Assembly (NCBI GenBank): GCA_016179055.1 | Contig: JACOSC010000312.1 | Location: 1 to 52,097, forward strand | Direction: 5' to 3' | DNA: 52,097 nt | From: Acidobacteriota bacterium | GTDB taxonomy: Bacteria > Acidobacteriota > UBA6911 > JACOSC01 | Shown: piece after piece, positions 16,701-26,460 of the stretch | Layout: each line of letters begins with the position of its first letter | Numbering within the stretch: position 1 is the stretch's first letter | Translations under genes and position numbers: made by a program | Notes under the pieces: generated by a model | Told to the model about the DNA's origin: nothing | Seen by the model: the letters and a program-made list of their open reading frames with translations, nothing else | The model's database searches: none

Positions 16701-19153
16701 GTATTCCCATTGCGATCGACGGTCGAAACATGCAGTCCTTCAGCATTGAAATTTATCTTCGTCCCATCTTTCATCGTTCTCGTAAACGTTCCGTCCGCAT
16801 TACGCACCAACTCAGAAAACTCCCCTTCAGGCGCGCCTCGCGAAGATAAAAATACCGATAACCATTGAGAGGCCTCACTCGCCACAGCTAAATCCAGCAT
16901 TCCATCCCGATTGAAATCTCCTACTACAACTGACGCATTATAAAGATTAAGATCAGCTGAAAAATTTCTTGCTACACCAAAGTTTCCTCTGCCATCCCCC
17001 AGCAAGATCGATACATTGTTTGAGTTCTGATTAGCCACAGCCAAATCCAGATTACCATCGCGATTGAAATCTCCTCCTACCACATCCGCAACGGCATTTC
17101 CAACTGGAAAATTCCTGGCTGGCCGGAAGGCTCCATCACCAACTCCTAGTAGGATCGAGACGTTGTTCGAGCCCCCGTTAGCCACAGCCAAATCCAGATT
17201 ACCATCGCGATTGAAATCTCCTACCGTAACAGAACCAGGATTACTTCCAACTGGAAAATTTCTTGCTGCACCAAAGCTGCCTCTACCATTTCCTAGCAAG
17301 ATCGATACATTGTTCGAGCCCCCGTTAGCCACAGCCAAGTCCAGCTTTCCGTCCCGATTGAAATCTCCTACTACCACACCCGTAGGAGAATTTCCAACTG
17401 GAAAGTTCCCGGCTGGCTGAAAGCTTCCATCTCCATTCCCAACCAGTATCGATACAGTATTTGAGTAAAGATTAGCCACAGCCAAGTCCAGCTTTCCATC
17501 CCGATTGAAATCTCCTACTACGACCGAGATAGGGAGGGTTCCAACTGAAAAATTCCTTGGTGGCTGAAAGCTTACATCTCCACTCGCCACCAGTATCGAT
17601 ACATTGTTTGAGAAAAGATTAGCCACAGCCAAATCCAGATTCCCATCCCGGTTAAAATCGTTTGCTACAACCGACCGACTGCCACTTCCACCTGAATAAG
17701 GATGCCATGCTCTGCCAAAGTTTCCTCGGCCATCTCCCAGCAGGACCGATACGTTGTTTGATCCCCAATTAGCCACGGCTACGTCTATATTTCCATCTTG
17801 ATAAAAATCGCCTACAGCAACTGAGCTGGGTTGAGTCCCAACACCAAAAATTCTTGGCGGGCAAAAGTCTCTGAGACCATTTCCCAACAGGATAGAGACG
17901 CTATTCGAATTAGCCAACGATACCACAATGTCCAGATTGCCGTCTTTATTAAAATCCGCAACCGCGATTGATCTAGGACCATTGCCGCCTGCGTTGCGGT
18001 CGATTCTTACTGGGAATTCTCCTCTGCCATTCCCCCACAGGATGGATACATTATTCGAGTCCCAGCGCCAATTTGCCGTAGCTATATCCAGATTACCATC
18101 GTTATCGAAATCCCCTGTAATGATCCTAATGGGAGCAAGCCCAACAGCAAAGTTTCTTGCCGGTTCAAAGCCGCCGGCACCATTGCCCAGCAGGACCGAC
18201 ACGTTATTTGATCCACCATTAGCTGTAGCCAAATCAAGCTTTCCGTCTCGATTAAAATCCGCTGTTATAACATACCCGGGCGAAGTCCCAACAGGAAAAT
18301 TCCTCACGGACTTGAAAGTTCCATCACCAACTCCCAAGAGAACCGACACGTCGTTGGATGTGCCATTCGTTACGGCTAAATCTGGTATATTATCTCCATC
18401 GAAATCCCCGACGGCGATAGAATTGGGTCCAGTCCCCACCGCAGGCCTTGCTGGGAGTTCTCTGAAAGTTCCATCACCATTCCCCAGAAGAATCGAGACC
18501 GTGGCAGGTATAGAGTGCGTCACCGCTAAATCGAGTTTCCCATCCCGATTGAAATCCTCGATGGCGACGGCTGTGTGGTAATTTGCCACGCGGATGATTC
18601 GCGGCTCACCGAAACCGCCGGTCCGATCTCCCAGCAGAATGGCCACGGTATCTGAGCCGTTGTTCGTCATCGCTAAATCCAGCATACGGTCGCCGTTGAA
18701 ATCGCCTGTGACAATAGAGTACGGATTGCTGCCGCCGGATGGGAAGTCTCTTCGCACTTTAAAGAGCGGGGCATCGGTCTCGATAGAAAAGACCTTGGCC
18801 GTTCCATCGCCTTCGGTTATTGCGGCTGAAACGCCGCCAGGGTCTAGGTGGAGCCGCTGCAATCCCTCCAAGCCCCAGCCGGCGCCGAAGGGGCTGTTGC
18901 GTTGATTGTTAATCAACAGTTGATCGGCCATGGCGGCGCTGTACCGATTTTGATAGTTGTTGTAGTTATTGAAAGTAATCATCGCATACGGATAAACGCC
19001 CGTGGCCAGGTTATTCGCATCAAACTGCATAGCTACGCGGTAAGGCGTATTCAGCTCGGGAGGTGGATTATAAAATACTTCGCCCCGCAGCTCTCTGTTT
19101 ACGATCAGTCGAGTGGAGAGCGTTTGCGGAATGGCCACATTCCTTCTTAACAT
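13793..19153 (-). CDS. Rhs/YD-repeat giant surface protein with FG-GAP repeats and PLA2-like tip
   Basis: 1786 residues in this frame. After a short lead-in there are 13 tandem ~55-residue FG-GAP/VCBS-like repeats (residues ~130-790, consensus VGDFNRDGKLDLAVANGGSN then NVSILLGNG). About 850 residues of YD repeats (YDxxGRL...) follow, then the Rhs core RYYDPQVGRFISEDPISF. The last ~100 residues (about 14098-13796) change character: WCGPGNN, DFDDRGLDAACRAHDKCYD and CDLKLC match the Ca-loop and the C-x3-HD-x-C catalytic helix of phospholipase A2. This suggests a secreted or surface Rhs effector whose variable tip hydrolyses phospholipids. No immunity gene follows. The N-terminus lies in other frames (see 19146-19486). 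Confidence 0.85.
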   Translation of the reverse strand: MLRRNVAIPQTLSTRLIVNRELRGEVFYNPPPELNTPYRVAMQFDANNLATGVYPYAMITFNNYNNYQNRYSAAMADQLLINNQRNSPFGAGWGLEGLQRLHLDPGGVSAAITEGDGTAKVFSIETDAPLFKVRRDFPSGGSNPYSIVTGDFNGDRMLDLAMTNNGSDTVAILLGDRTGGFGEPRIIRVANYHTAVAIEDFNRDGKLDLAVTHSIPATVSILLGNGDGTFRELPARPAVGTGPNSIAVGDFDGDNIPDLAVTNGTSNDVSVLLGVGDGTFKSVRNFPVGTSPGYVITADFNRDGKLDLATANGGSNNVSVLLGNGAGGFEPARNFAVGLAPIRIITGDFDNDGNLDIATANWRWDSNNVSILWGNGRGEFPVRIDRNAGGNGPRSIAVADFNKDGNLDIVVSLANSNSVSILLGNGLRDFCPPRIFGVGTQPSSVAVGDFYQDGNIDVAVANWGSNNVSVLLGDGRGNFGRAWHPYSGGSGSRSVVANDFNRDGNLDLAVANLFSNNVSILVASGDVSFQPPRNFSVGTLPISVVVGDFNRDGKLDLAVANLYSNTVSILVGNGDGSFQPAGNFPVGNSPTGVVVGDFNRDGKLDLAVANGGSNNVSILLGNGRGSFGAARNFPVGSNPGSVTVGDFNRDGNLDLAVANGGSNNVSILLGVGDGAFRPARNFPVGNAVADVVGGDFNRDGNLDLAVANQNSNNVSILLGDGRGNFGVARNFSADLNLYNASVVVGDFNRDGMLDLAVASEASQWLSVFLSSRGAPEGEFSELVRNADGTFTRTMKDGTKINFNAEGLHVSTVDRNGNTTQYDYDDNGRLISITDPVGLVTQLSYDGNGRLSSVQDPAGRVTTFTIEGGNLKRVTDPSGAVVRFDYDSDRRLTLRTDARVATTRYEYNFAGRFVRSTVPMELPAPERITREVSMSQLAGLVDPASGLGTRERPAPLIRTADVNSRFTDGRSNRTTFKNDRFGAATFIKDALNRETLIDRDQHSNPTRIRRPDGVEITMTYDTQGNLLTSRNSAIDAVTTYTYDPRCNQVASLRDPMGNVTTFTYDDPGCNLIETRDAAGNITTMTYDSRGLLTSTTDAIGNPTTFSYDDRGRRTCSRDPLGGETCLEYDEAGNVIKSRDAEGRETLFEYDPMNRLTSVTDAAEGVTRYEYEPGCCGGSAGLLKLVEDAKRQITRFEYDEMGRLKRVTNPREQSKTFGYDRNGNLVETTDARGGRITYVYDGINRLARKTWVGSPTVTFEYGYDPAGHLARVEKKVGAVTESALEMSYLADQLTGATTGGAILPARSITYRYDKNGNRTRMAITGQPGETRYCYDALSRLTRMPSTPSCDGPAQPADITFTYDALSRRTQLNLPNNTSVTYTYDAASRLASLANRRQATPISSFQYTYDRVGNRITRTDLEGLNRFDYDGLHRLIHATHPQDFNPEESFSYDPVGNRLDSHLSATYAYEAANRLLQDDNFVYQYDANGNLISKQDRSTGALTRLSYDSENQLTRIDLPGGGFAEYKYDGLGRRIQKNVNGAITKYIYDNQTILLELDGSNNLLARYTHGPGIDEPLIMDRDGESSFYHPDGLGSIMQTTNAAGEVVQSYVYDAFGSVMLQTGDSANPYTYTSREFDPESGLYYYRARYYDPQVGRFISEDPISFNGGINFYAYVENNPINESDPYGLAPWYGNWCGPGNNKDRNTHKDLGPFDFDDRGLDAACRAHDKCYDKTCSIGVSSLLPFNALSSACDLKLCQDAVKVHPKTDEERKWKKRVISWYCFGRFFVL

Positions 19154-19486
19154 CCAGCGGAAGGATCGGACGAACGTCCGCGGTCATCGAATTATAAACG
19201 AATCGGAAGGCACGCGCGAGGTTTAACGAACGATACGAGGGCAGGACATAATCAAGGGTCAGATTGCCATCCTGCAATCCGGCATTGGAGCAAACGCTCT
19301 GGCCGCATGATTTCTTAGGGTCCTTGCCATCGGCGTTGTCCGCCGGTCTAGGATCTGGAGACGGCCAGCCGGGACCGGGTCCCGAGGGCGGGCCCATGCC
19401 GTAGTCCACCCTGAGCGCTATGGTTAAAAAAACAGGAGAAACAGACCCACCAAAACAAATAGCTTGGCCAATTTGCAGTGAAACAT
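19146..19486 (-). pseudogene. N-terminal part of the Rhs gene, separated by two frameshifts
   Basis: A strong GGAGG site precedes the ATG at 19486, which opens a signal peptide (MFHCKLAKLFVLVGLFLLFF). It stops at TAA immediately after a run of seven T on the coding strand; eight T would join it to LTIALRVDYGMGPPSGPGPG. The next frame runs on (NLTLDYVLPSYRSLNLARAF) to PLDVKK, where similarity switches to the main frame (RRNVAIPQTLSTRLIV) near 19145, in an AAGAAGGAA purine run. Both shifts are single-base and in low-complexity tracts. They may be assembly errors, mutations or phase variation; as read, the main ORF lacks its export signal. Confidence 0.65.
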
Positions 19487-19494
19487 GATTCCCT

Positions 19495-19580
19495 CCCCCC
19501 TGTTCACCACAGAGTCACAGAGAACACGGAGAGAAACTTTGGCTAGGCTTCGTGTCCTCCGTGACTCTGTGGTGAATGAA
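19495..19580. repeat. Inverted CACAGAG-type repeat pair, second copy
   Basis: TTCACCACAGAGTCACAGAG on the left arm and CTCCGTGACTCTGTGGTGAA on the right form a ~80-bp inverted pair like that at 13065-13187. It abuts the Rhs ribosome-binding site. Confidence 0.6.
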
Positions 19581-19654
19581 ATAAGAATATCATGGTGCCG
19601 GCATCAGCAAAACAACAATTCCCTTTTCAACGAGAAGTTCCAATCCTATTCTCT

Positions 19655-19915
19655 CACCCAAGCCCCAAAGGGGCGCCATAGGACAGCCCAGGGCAACGCC
19701 CTGGGTTTAGGTCCACGTTATGCTCCAAAGCCCTGTAAGGGCGGAATAGATCAATCCCAAACGTACCGCTCGTCAAAGGCCAGGCCGTATTTCCGAAGCA
19801 ATTGATGCATGGTTATTACGCTCCTTCAGAGCTGATCCATTGGAGGGCTCCTTTGACCCAGGGCGTTGCCCTGGGCTTTCCTATGACGCCCCTTTGGGGC
19901 TTCGTATTACCGATC
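19655..19915. repeat. Palindromic repeats flanking a transposase remnant
   Basis: The block reads GCCCCAAAGGGGCG, CCCAGGGCAACGCCCTGGG and GCCCTGTAAGGGCG, then the remnant at 19751-19810, then the same palindromes inverted (CCCAGGGCGTTGCCCTGGG, CGCCCCTTTGGGGC). The mirror arrangement resembles REP/BIME-type repeats. Confidence 0.55.
19751..19810 (-). pseudogene. Possible C-terminal remnant of a REP-associated (Y1/IS200-like) transposase
   Basis: A 19-residue frame, MHQLLRKYGLAFDERYVWD then stop, resembles the conserved C-terminal end (...FDERYLWD) of Y1-type REP-associated transposases. It sits exactly between mirrored palindromes, where such a gene would be expected. Nothing upstream encodes the catalytic domain. 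The match is short, so the assignment is tentative. Confidence 0.4.
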
Positions 19916-20189
19916 GCAATGGTGTGTCTCGCACGCACCATCTGATACTTACCCCTCAAGAAAGTCCAAACTCCAGGCTGCATGAAATGCAGCATAGTAT
20001 GAGCGACTGGCACTGGGATCCGGTTGGCGCTCCCCAAGGGCTAGCTCCGCAATCCTTAAATTGCTCCGCGCTTTCCTTAAATAGTTTTCCCACATGAACT
20101 TTACATCCTATCCTGTCGCCATGTTTTCGTGGTCATACATCCCTTGATTTAAGTTTTCTTGCCGCGTATTTTAGCACAAGGTCTCAGAA

Positions 20190-20251
20190 TTAACCACCGG
20201 CTTCGTTTATCTCTTTCGCCACCCGATTACCCGACTCCAGGGCGCCCTCAT
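20190..20251 (-). pseudogene. Duplicated C-terminal fragment of the amine oxidase gene
   Basis: This segment encodes EGALESGNRVAKEINEAGG then stop, nearly the same as the C-terminus of the intact amine oxidase at 20923 (EGALESGNRVAKESHESCG). Similarity continues past both stop codons (20146-20190 versus 20880-20922, with GTATTYTAGCRCAAGGTC in common). The Uma2 gene lies between the two copies. Confidence 0.65.
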
Positions 20252-20320
20252 TAATTCCTCTCCTTTGTCTCTTTGTGCCTTCGTGGTTTTTTCATTTTAT
20301 TAACCACAATGGCACAAAGT

Positions 20321-20869
20321 TCACAAAGCAAATAGGTCAGCCACAGAACAGGTGAAGCCAGGGATAACATCCTCGCCACTGAGATTATCTTTTTCCGTTA
20401 AAACGAGGACTTCTTTTAATGAGCGATAAACCATAATGATTCGAGTCTTAGGATCCGCCACCCAAACCATACGGGCGCCGGCATCCAGATATTCTTTGAC
20501 TTTCTGTTGGATTTCATCATAGCGGTCATTCGACGATACCACTTCGACCGCCAGGTCGGGCGCAAACGGCCAATAATTATCAGGGATTTCCTCAGGAATG
20601 CGGTCACGCGCTATGAACGAGACATCCGGTGCACGCACAGTGTCTGGGTTTTGCGTTATTTTGAAGCCCGTTTCCGCACCACATACTTTACCTAAATTAT
20701 GTGACTTAACATAACTAGCCAGTGGTAGGCTAATATTGATTGTAACTATTCCGTGCTGTCCTCCAGTAGGGCTCATGCGAATTAATTCTCCTCTCACAAG
20801 CTCGTACTTGTAACTATCATCCGGCATTTTTATTAATTCTTCGGCTGTCATTAGTATTCTCGTAGTCAT
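20321..20869 (-). CDS. Uma2 family protein (DUF820, PD-(D/E)XK-like)
   Basis: 182 residues, the usual Uma2 length. The N-terminus MTTRILMTAEELIKMPDDSY, then KYELVRGELIRMSPTGGQHG, is diagnostic. The core APDVSFIARDRIPEEIPDNY, DLAVEVVSSNDR, VKEYLDAGARMVWVADP follows the PD-(D/E)XK nuclease fold pattern, with the acidic (D/E)VxS segment. Family members are common in multi-copy accessory loci and have no settled biological role. The gene is flanked by a duplication of the 3' end of the neighbouring amine oxidase, so it probably arrived by insertion or local rearrangement. Confidence 0.88.
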   Translation of the reverse strand: MTTRILMTAEELIKMPDDSYKYELVRGELIRMSPTGGQHGIVTINISLPLASYVKSHNLGKVCGAETGFKITQNPDTVRAPDVSFIARDRIPEEIPDNYWPFAPDLAVEVVSSNDRYDEIQQKVKEYLDAGARMVWVADPKTRIIMVYRSLKEVLVLTEKDNLSGEDVIPGFTCSVADLFAL

Positions 20870-20922
20870 AAATTCCTCGATTTAAATCTTCTTACGGTGT
20901 ATTCTAGCGCAAGGTCGAAAAA

Positions 20923-22470
20923 TTACCCACAAGATTCGTGGCTTTCTTTCGCCACCCGATTACCCGACTCCAGGGCGCCTTCCATCGAGCCATGCCACAC
21001 CGAGGTGTGTTCCCCGGCCAAGTGAAGGCAACCCTCAGGCTTTTGGAGATCACTCAGCAGTTTCGTTATATATCCGGGGACAAACGTCGAATAACCTCCG
21101 CGGCTCCACGGCTCGCTATCCCAGGATAGGCTAATTCCCTGCTCAAACTCTCTCTGAATTTTCGGCAGAAACCTCGCCGCTTCATCAACGATAGATCGGA
21201 AGCGCTGAGCGTCCGGCATGGACTGAAGCCGCGCCGCATGCGGGGCCGTCGTAGTGCACTGTAAGATGGAACGTTCGCTTTTCTGTCCCAAAGTGGATTC
21301 AAACAACCACCCGATGGAAAGGTCTGTGATGAAGTAACCTTCGAGATTTTCCTCTTTCCAAAATCTACTTCGACACTGAAGAAAAGTTCTGTGCGCCGAG
21401 GCATATTCCAGACTCTCTAGGGCTCGCCTTTTGGCTTGAGAGAAAGCGGGACTCAGTTCAATCCTACGGAGCACCGGTAATGGTATGGCACAGATCAGCG
21501 CGTCTCCTGAGACTTTCTTTCGGGCCTCTCCTTGAATATACGTAACCTCGACGTCCATCTTGCCTGTTCTTGTCCTGGCCTGGCTCTGTGAAATCTTAGT
21601 TACTGGGGCGTTGTAGACAATCTTATCGCCCAATTTCCGGGCGAATGCTTTCGGTAGCCGATCACAGCCTCCGTCTATCTGCCAGGCGGGGGCGACGTAA
21701 TTGCCCAGCGCTTCTTGGACAACCGGATAAAGGGCGGAAAGCTTTTCCAAACTGGGTGCGTTGAAATAGTGATCGTAAAATAAGCCGATGAACTCCAGCG
21801 CCGCTTTAGACGCGCCTTGCTGCTTGAGAAATTCTCCCAGCGTTTGTTGATCTCGCGCGACCGATTCCGGCCCCAACCGCTTTGCCGGGGCATTTGTCCA
21901 GTTCTCCCGGGCTTGGAGCGGTCGAGTATAGTGTTTCAAAAGCCCAAGCAGTGAGGCTTGTCGTTCTTCCGGCGAAAGGTCGAAAGGAACCACCGACGGG
22001 TTTTGATGAAAGTCAAATAGGGTGAATCTTTTTCCCCGCAGGTAAAACGTTGGCTGTAAAGTCGGTAGTTCCCGCAAAGGGAGCCCAAAAGCTTTACAAT
22101 AATAATGAACGTACTTATGAGTCGAGTAAATGAACTGAGCGCCGGCTTCGACATAAAGCCCGTCGGCCAATGGCTCGCGCAGGGTCAGCACGCGCCCGCC
22201 CGGTCTAGTGCGCGCTTCCAACACAGTCACTTTATGGCCGAGTTTATCTAACTCATACGCCGCCGCCAGGCCGGCCAATCCAGCGCCTATAACGATGATC
22301 TTTTTCGGTTGATTCGACTGCTTAGAACTCTTTTGCGAAGCCACAGCAGGATGGGTGATGGCGGCCAAACAACCAACCGAGACAGCGAGTTGCTTTAAGA
22401 AATCACGACGTGATCGGACCAGCTCTTCCTTACTCGCGAGCAGCATTTGCTTACGGGTGCGCGTCTCCAT
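20923..22470 (-). CDS. Tat-exported flavin-containing monoamine oxidase
   Basis: 515 residues. A twin-arginine signal (SRRDFLKQLAVS at ~20-31, then a hydrophobic stretch) should send the folded protein across the inner membrane. Residues ~58-92 hold the FAD dinucleotide motif IVIGAGLAGLAAAYELDKLG followed by VTVLEARTRPGGRV. The C-terminal LHLAGEHTSVWHGSMEGALE is the typical amine-oxidase FAD-contact segment (AGE-T). It would oxidise an amine or amino acid with release of H2O2; the substrate cannot be read from sequence. A GGAAGGCACAGGAGCAAAGC leader contains the RBS. Its 3' end is duplicated at 20146-20251. Confidence 0.85.
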   Translation of the reverse strand: METRTRKQMLLASKEELVRSRRDFLKQLAVSVGCLAAITHPAVASQKSSKQSNQPKKIIVIGAGLAGLAAAYELDKLGHKVTVLEARTRPGGRVLTLREPLADGLYVEAGAQFIYSTHKYVHYYCKAFGLPLRELPTLQPTFYLRGKRFTLFDFHQNPSVVPFDLSPEERQASLLGLLKHYTRPLQARENWTNAPAKRLGPESVARDQQTLGEFLKQQGASKAALEFIGLFYDHYFNAPSLEKLSALYPVVQEALGNYVAPAWQIDGGCDRLPKAFARKLGDKIVYNAPVTKISQSQARTRTGKMDVEVTYIQGEARKKVSGDALICAIPLPVLRRIELSPAFSQAKRRALESLEYASAHRTFLQCRSRFWKEENLEGYFITDLSIGWLFESTLGQKSERSILQCTTTAPHAARLQSMPDAQRFRSIVDEAARFLPKIQREFEQGISLSWDSEPWSRGGYSTFVPGYITKLLSDLQKPEGCLHLAGEHTSVWHGSMEGALESGNRVAKESHESCG

Positions 22471-22589
22471 GCTTTGCTCCTGTGCCTTCCTTTTACCTCT
22501 TTTCGCGTGCGTTGTAAAGCAAAATCTTCACGCTAATGAAAAAACGTGAGCAATTACCTTATTCTTTGACGCGGATAACCGGGACAAAG

Positions 22590-22940
22590 GTGGGACAGGC
22601 ATCTTGCCCCGACGCCGTCGGGGCGGAACGCCTGTGCTTTTCCAAAAACATTTTCTTGAAAGCTATAGTACGCACGCGCCCCGGCAGGGGCGCAAGGAGA
22701 TTAGCCTGGGGCAAGCGCAGCGCTGCCCCAGGACTCATGGCCTCATCCATCTCGAGCGCCCCGGCAGGGGCGCTGAGAGGTGCTTGGCCTACCAGAGGCC
22801 CTAGCGCTGAAGATGAGTGGATAATGCAGCATCAAATGAGTCTATGACCTCTCGGCGCCCCTGCCGGGGCGCCGGTGTTCTAGGGGACTCACCGACCTGG
22901 GGCGGCGCTCCGCTTGCCCCAGGCTAATGTCCCGGCGCCC
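22590..22940. repeat. Cluster of CGCCCCGGCAGGGGCGC-type hairpins
   Basis: Several short palindromes (GCCCCGACGCCGTCGGGGC, CGCCCCGGCAGGGGCGC repeated, CTGGGGCAAGCGCAGCGCTG with CCCCAG, GGCGCCCCTTTGGGGCGC) in mirrored order. ORFs drawn here are repeats read in several frames and are not genes. Confidence 0.6.
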
Positions 22941-22999
22941 CTTTGGGGCGCGCTCTGAAGCTTGGACATTTCAAAGAGCAAGTATTTCCGGCCAATCAC

Positions 23000-23191
23000 G
23001 ATTGTTGGCGAGCTTTAACGACACGCAGAATAAAGAGGAAACTGGGGAAGTTTCTAAGGAGCGACATGTGCAGGCTTTGATAATAAAGGCTCCGTACATG
23101 TCGCTCCTACGGAGCTTGACTCCTATTCAATGGCTTCTGGCTATAAACATGGCGCCCCTACGGGGCTAAGGAGCGCCGGCAGAGTAGTTAC
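23000..23191. repeat. Palindromic repeat block ending GAGTAGTTAC
   Basis: Contains the inverted copy of the 13517-13561 segment, two GGAGCGACATGT / ACATGTCGCTCC arms, and a GCCCCTACGGGGC hairpin. It ends in GAGTAGTTAC, the terminal motif of the mobile elements described at 27964. A matching left end was not found, so this may be a decayed copy. Confidence 0.5.
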
Positions 23192-23199
23192 AAAATTTT

Positions 23200-23400
23200 T
23201 ATCCCGTGGCCACGGTTCAATCGTCGCTGACGCGACGGGGCCCGACGCACGGCCCATGGGACCGTGCCCTAAAGGACACGGCTAAAGTCAACGGGCCGCT
23301 ACGCGGCCCGTTTATTCAGCCTTCGGGTCGTCGCCATACTCTGAGTAAGGACAAGGCGAACGTATTGGGTTATTACGTGGCGGCCTTGCGGGCCCGTCCC
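23200..23400. repeat. GGTTCAATCGTC...GGCTAAAGTC repeat, copy 1
   Basis: Shares CACGGTTCAATCGTC, CACGGCTAAAGTCA and CCGCTACGCGGCCCG with the blocks at 33650-34010 and 46050-46305. It is a degenerate, hairpin-rich interspersed repeat. Confidence 0.5.
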
Positions 23401-23466
23401 AGATGGGTTTCTCCGATTTATTAAGAGCCTACAACTTTTAACCGGTTTGGTTCCGGCTCGTCAGCC

Positions 23467-24726
<1,260 letters not shown>

Positions 24727-24929
24727 TTACCTCTCTTACCTGTTCCGGTGATGCGACGTGCGACCTGACGCAGAAAAAAACCGTTATCTATAAACGCCGC
24801 AGGAATCAGGAAAATATAATTACCAGGCCAAGGCTACCGGCAGTGGACCCACAGCCCCTTACGCGGCCTCCGATTAATCGACCTGGTTCTCCATTATTTA
24901 CTCAGTACAGACCATTCTTATCCGGCGTC

Positions 24930-26078
24930 CTATAAACCGGCGGCGCGCCGAAGCGCTTCGGCCCGGTCGGTCCTTTCCCAATAAAGTTCAGGCTCCCAAC
25001 GGCCGAAATGGCCGTAGGCGGCGGTTTTCTGGTAGATCGGCCGGCGCAAGTCCAGAGTCTCAATCATCCCTTTAGGCGTTAGGTTGAAATGCGAGCGGAT
25101 AAGTTGTGCGATTTTTTCGTCGCTGATTTTTCCCGTGTTGTAGGTCTCGACGTTGACCGATATCGGATCGGCGACCCCAATCGCGTAAGAAAGCTGAACC
25201 TGAAACCGATCGGCAATGCCCGAAGCCACGACATTTTTGGCAACGTATCGGGCCATGTAAGAGGCCGAGCGGTCTACTTTCGTAGGGTCTTTACCGGAGA
25301 AGGCCCCGCCGCCATGATTTCCCATACCGCCATAAGTGTCGACAATGATTTTTCGGCCGGTAAGCCCGCAATCGCCATGCGGACCGCCAATGACAAATCT
25401 TCCCGTGGGGTTAATAAAATACTTTGTCTTTTGCAGCATCTCGGCCGGCATGGCCGGCTTGATGACGTGCTCGACAATCTCTGCGCGAATTTGCTCGGTG
25501 CTGACCTCAGGGCCATGTTGTGTGGAAATGACGATGGTATCAATGCGAATGGGCTTATAACCTTCGTACTCGACGGTGACCTGCGACTTGCCATCCGGCC
25601 GCAGCCAATGAAGCTGGCCGTTCTTGCGAACTTCTGCCAACCTTCGAGTCAGCTTGTGGGCATACATGATGGGGGAGGGCATGAGTTCCTCGGTTTCGTT
25701 GACCGCGAAACCGAACATCATGCCTTGGTCGCCGGCGCCGCCGGGGTCCACGCCCATAGCGATGTCGGGCGACTGCTCTTTGACGGCGGAGATGACCGCG
25801 CACGTCTCATAATCAAATCCCATGCGCGCGTCCGTGTATCCAATCCCTTTGATGGTTTCACGGGCGACCGCCGTCAGATCCACATAGGTCTTGGTGGTGA
25901 TCTCACCAGCCACCAGAGCTAGTCCGGTCGTAACGAGCACTTCACAAGCGACTCGACCATAGGGATCATTTCGCATTATCGCATCGAGAACGCCATCCGA
26001 AATCTGGTCCGCAATCTTGTCGGGATGTCCCTCGGTCACGGACTCTGAACTGTAAAAATATCTCGCATTCTTGTCCAA
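24930..26078 (-). CDS. metK: S-adenosylmethionine synthetase
   Basis: About 382 residues from a TTG start at 26078, chosen because GGAGGATACC precedes it and similarity begins there ([20 protein letters not shown]); the frame stays open upstream to 26156 with no family match. The enzyme makes SAM from methionine and ATP. Motifs: [49 protein letters not shown] and [16 protein letters not shown]. The neighbour ahcY follows on the same strand after ~200 nt without a convincing terminator, so co-transcription is plausible. Confidence 0.94.
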   Translation of the reverse strand: MDKNARYFYSSESVTEGHPDKIADQISDGVLDAIMRNDPYGRVACEVLVTTGLALVAGEITTKTYVDLTAVARETIKGIGYTDARMGFDYETCAVISAVKEQSPDIAMGVDPGGAGDQGMMFGFAVNETEELMPSPIMYAHKLTRRLAEVRKNGQLHWLRPDGKSQVTVEYEGYKPIRIDTIVISTQHGPEVSTEQIRAEIVEHVIKPAMPAEMLQKTKYFINPTGRFVIGGPHGDCGLTGRKIIVDTYGGMGNHGGGAFSGKDPTKVDRSASYMARYVAKNVVASGIADRFQVQLSYAIGVADPISVNVETYNTGKISDEKIAQLIRSHFNLTPKGMIETLDLRRPIYQKTAAYGHFGRWEPELYWERTDRAEALRRAAGL

Positions 26079-26460
26079 GGTATCCTCCAAATATGCAATA
26101 TATGTTATGGCTCGGCGTACCGCGGCCACGCGTGCCCAGATTCCTCCTGAGCCCAATGGGGCGACGGCAACCTCATGCCGGGCTAATCCTCAATATCTTT
26201 CACCGGGGAGTGATTGGCTTCCTACGCGCGGGCCACTGGCTTGGTGGCAAGCACTCCAAAGGGGGTTGATCTCGGTAGATACAGGGTAGGACCCGAGCCA
26301 CTGTCCTTTCGCGCATCCCCAACGACTACTCGGGTGCATGGCACCCCTTGCCCCAGGGGCAACACAGGTAACGCAAAGGCATCTTTGAATTTTACACAGG
26401 AGGGTTTTCCTGTCAATAGCTAACTGGCGAGCGCAGTAATGCGCGGTTATCAGCGCTGAA
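26079..26460. other. metK upstream region with possible leader structure
   Basis: On the metK strand AGCCC and GGGCT enclose a GGCA/TGCC stem about 80-110 nt before the start, and a CACCCGAGTAGTCG-type palindrome lies further out. It does not match the SAM-I, SAM-II or SAH riboswitch cores as I know them. No gene is supported. Confidence 0.3.

Noticed and set aside
17064..18905. Several plus-strand Pro/Ser/Lys-rich ORFs
   Set aside because: They are antisense to the tandem FG-GAP repeats of the Rhs gene and repeat only because the repeats do.
22536..22847. Overlapping ORFs on both strands
   Set aside because: They consist of CGCCCCGGCAGGGGCGC-type hairpins read in different frames; no ribosome-binding site or family.
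26079..26300. SAM or SAH riboswitch before metK
   Set aside because: Stems are present, but the conserved cores of these riboswitch classes could not be matched.
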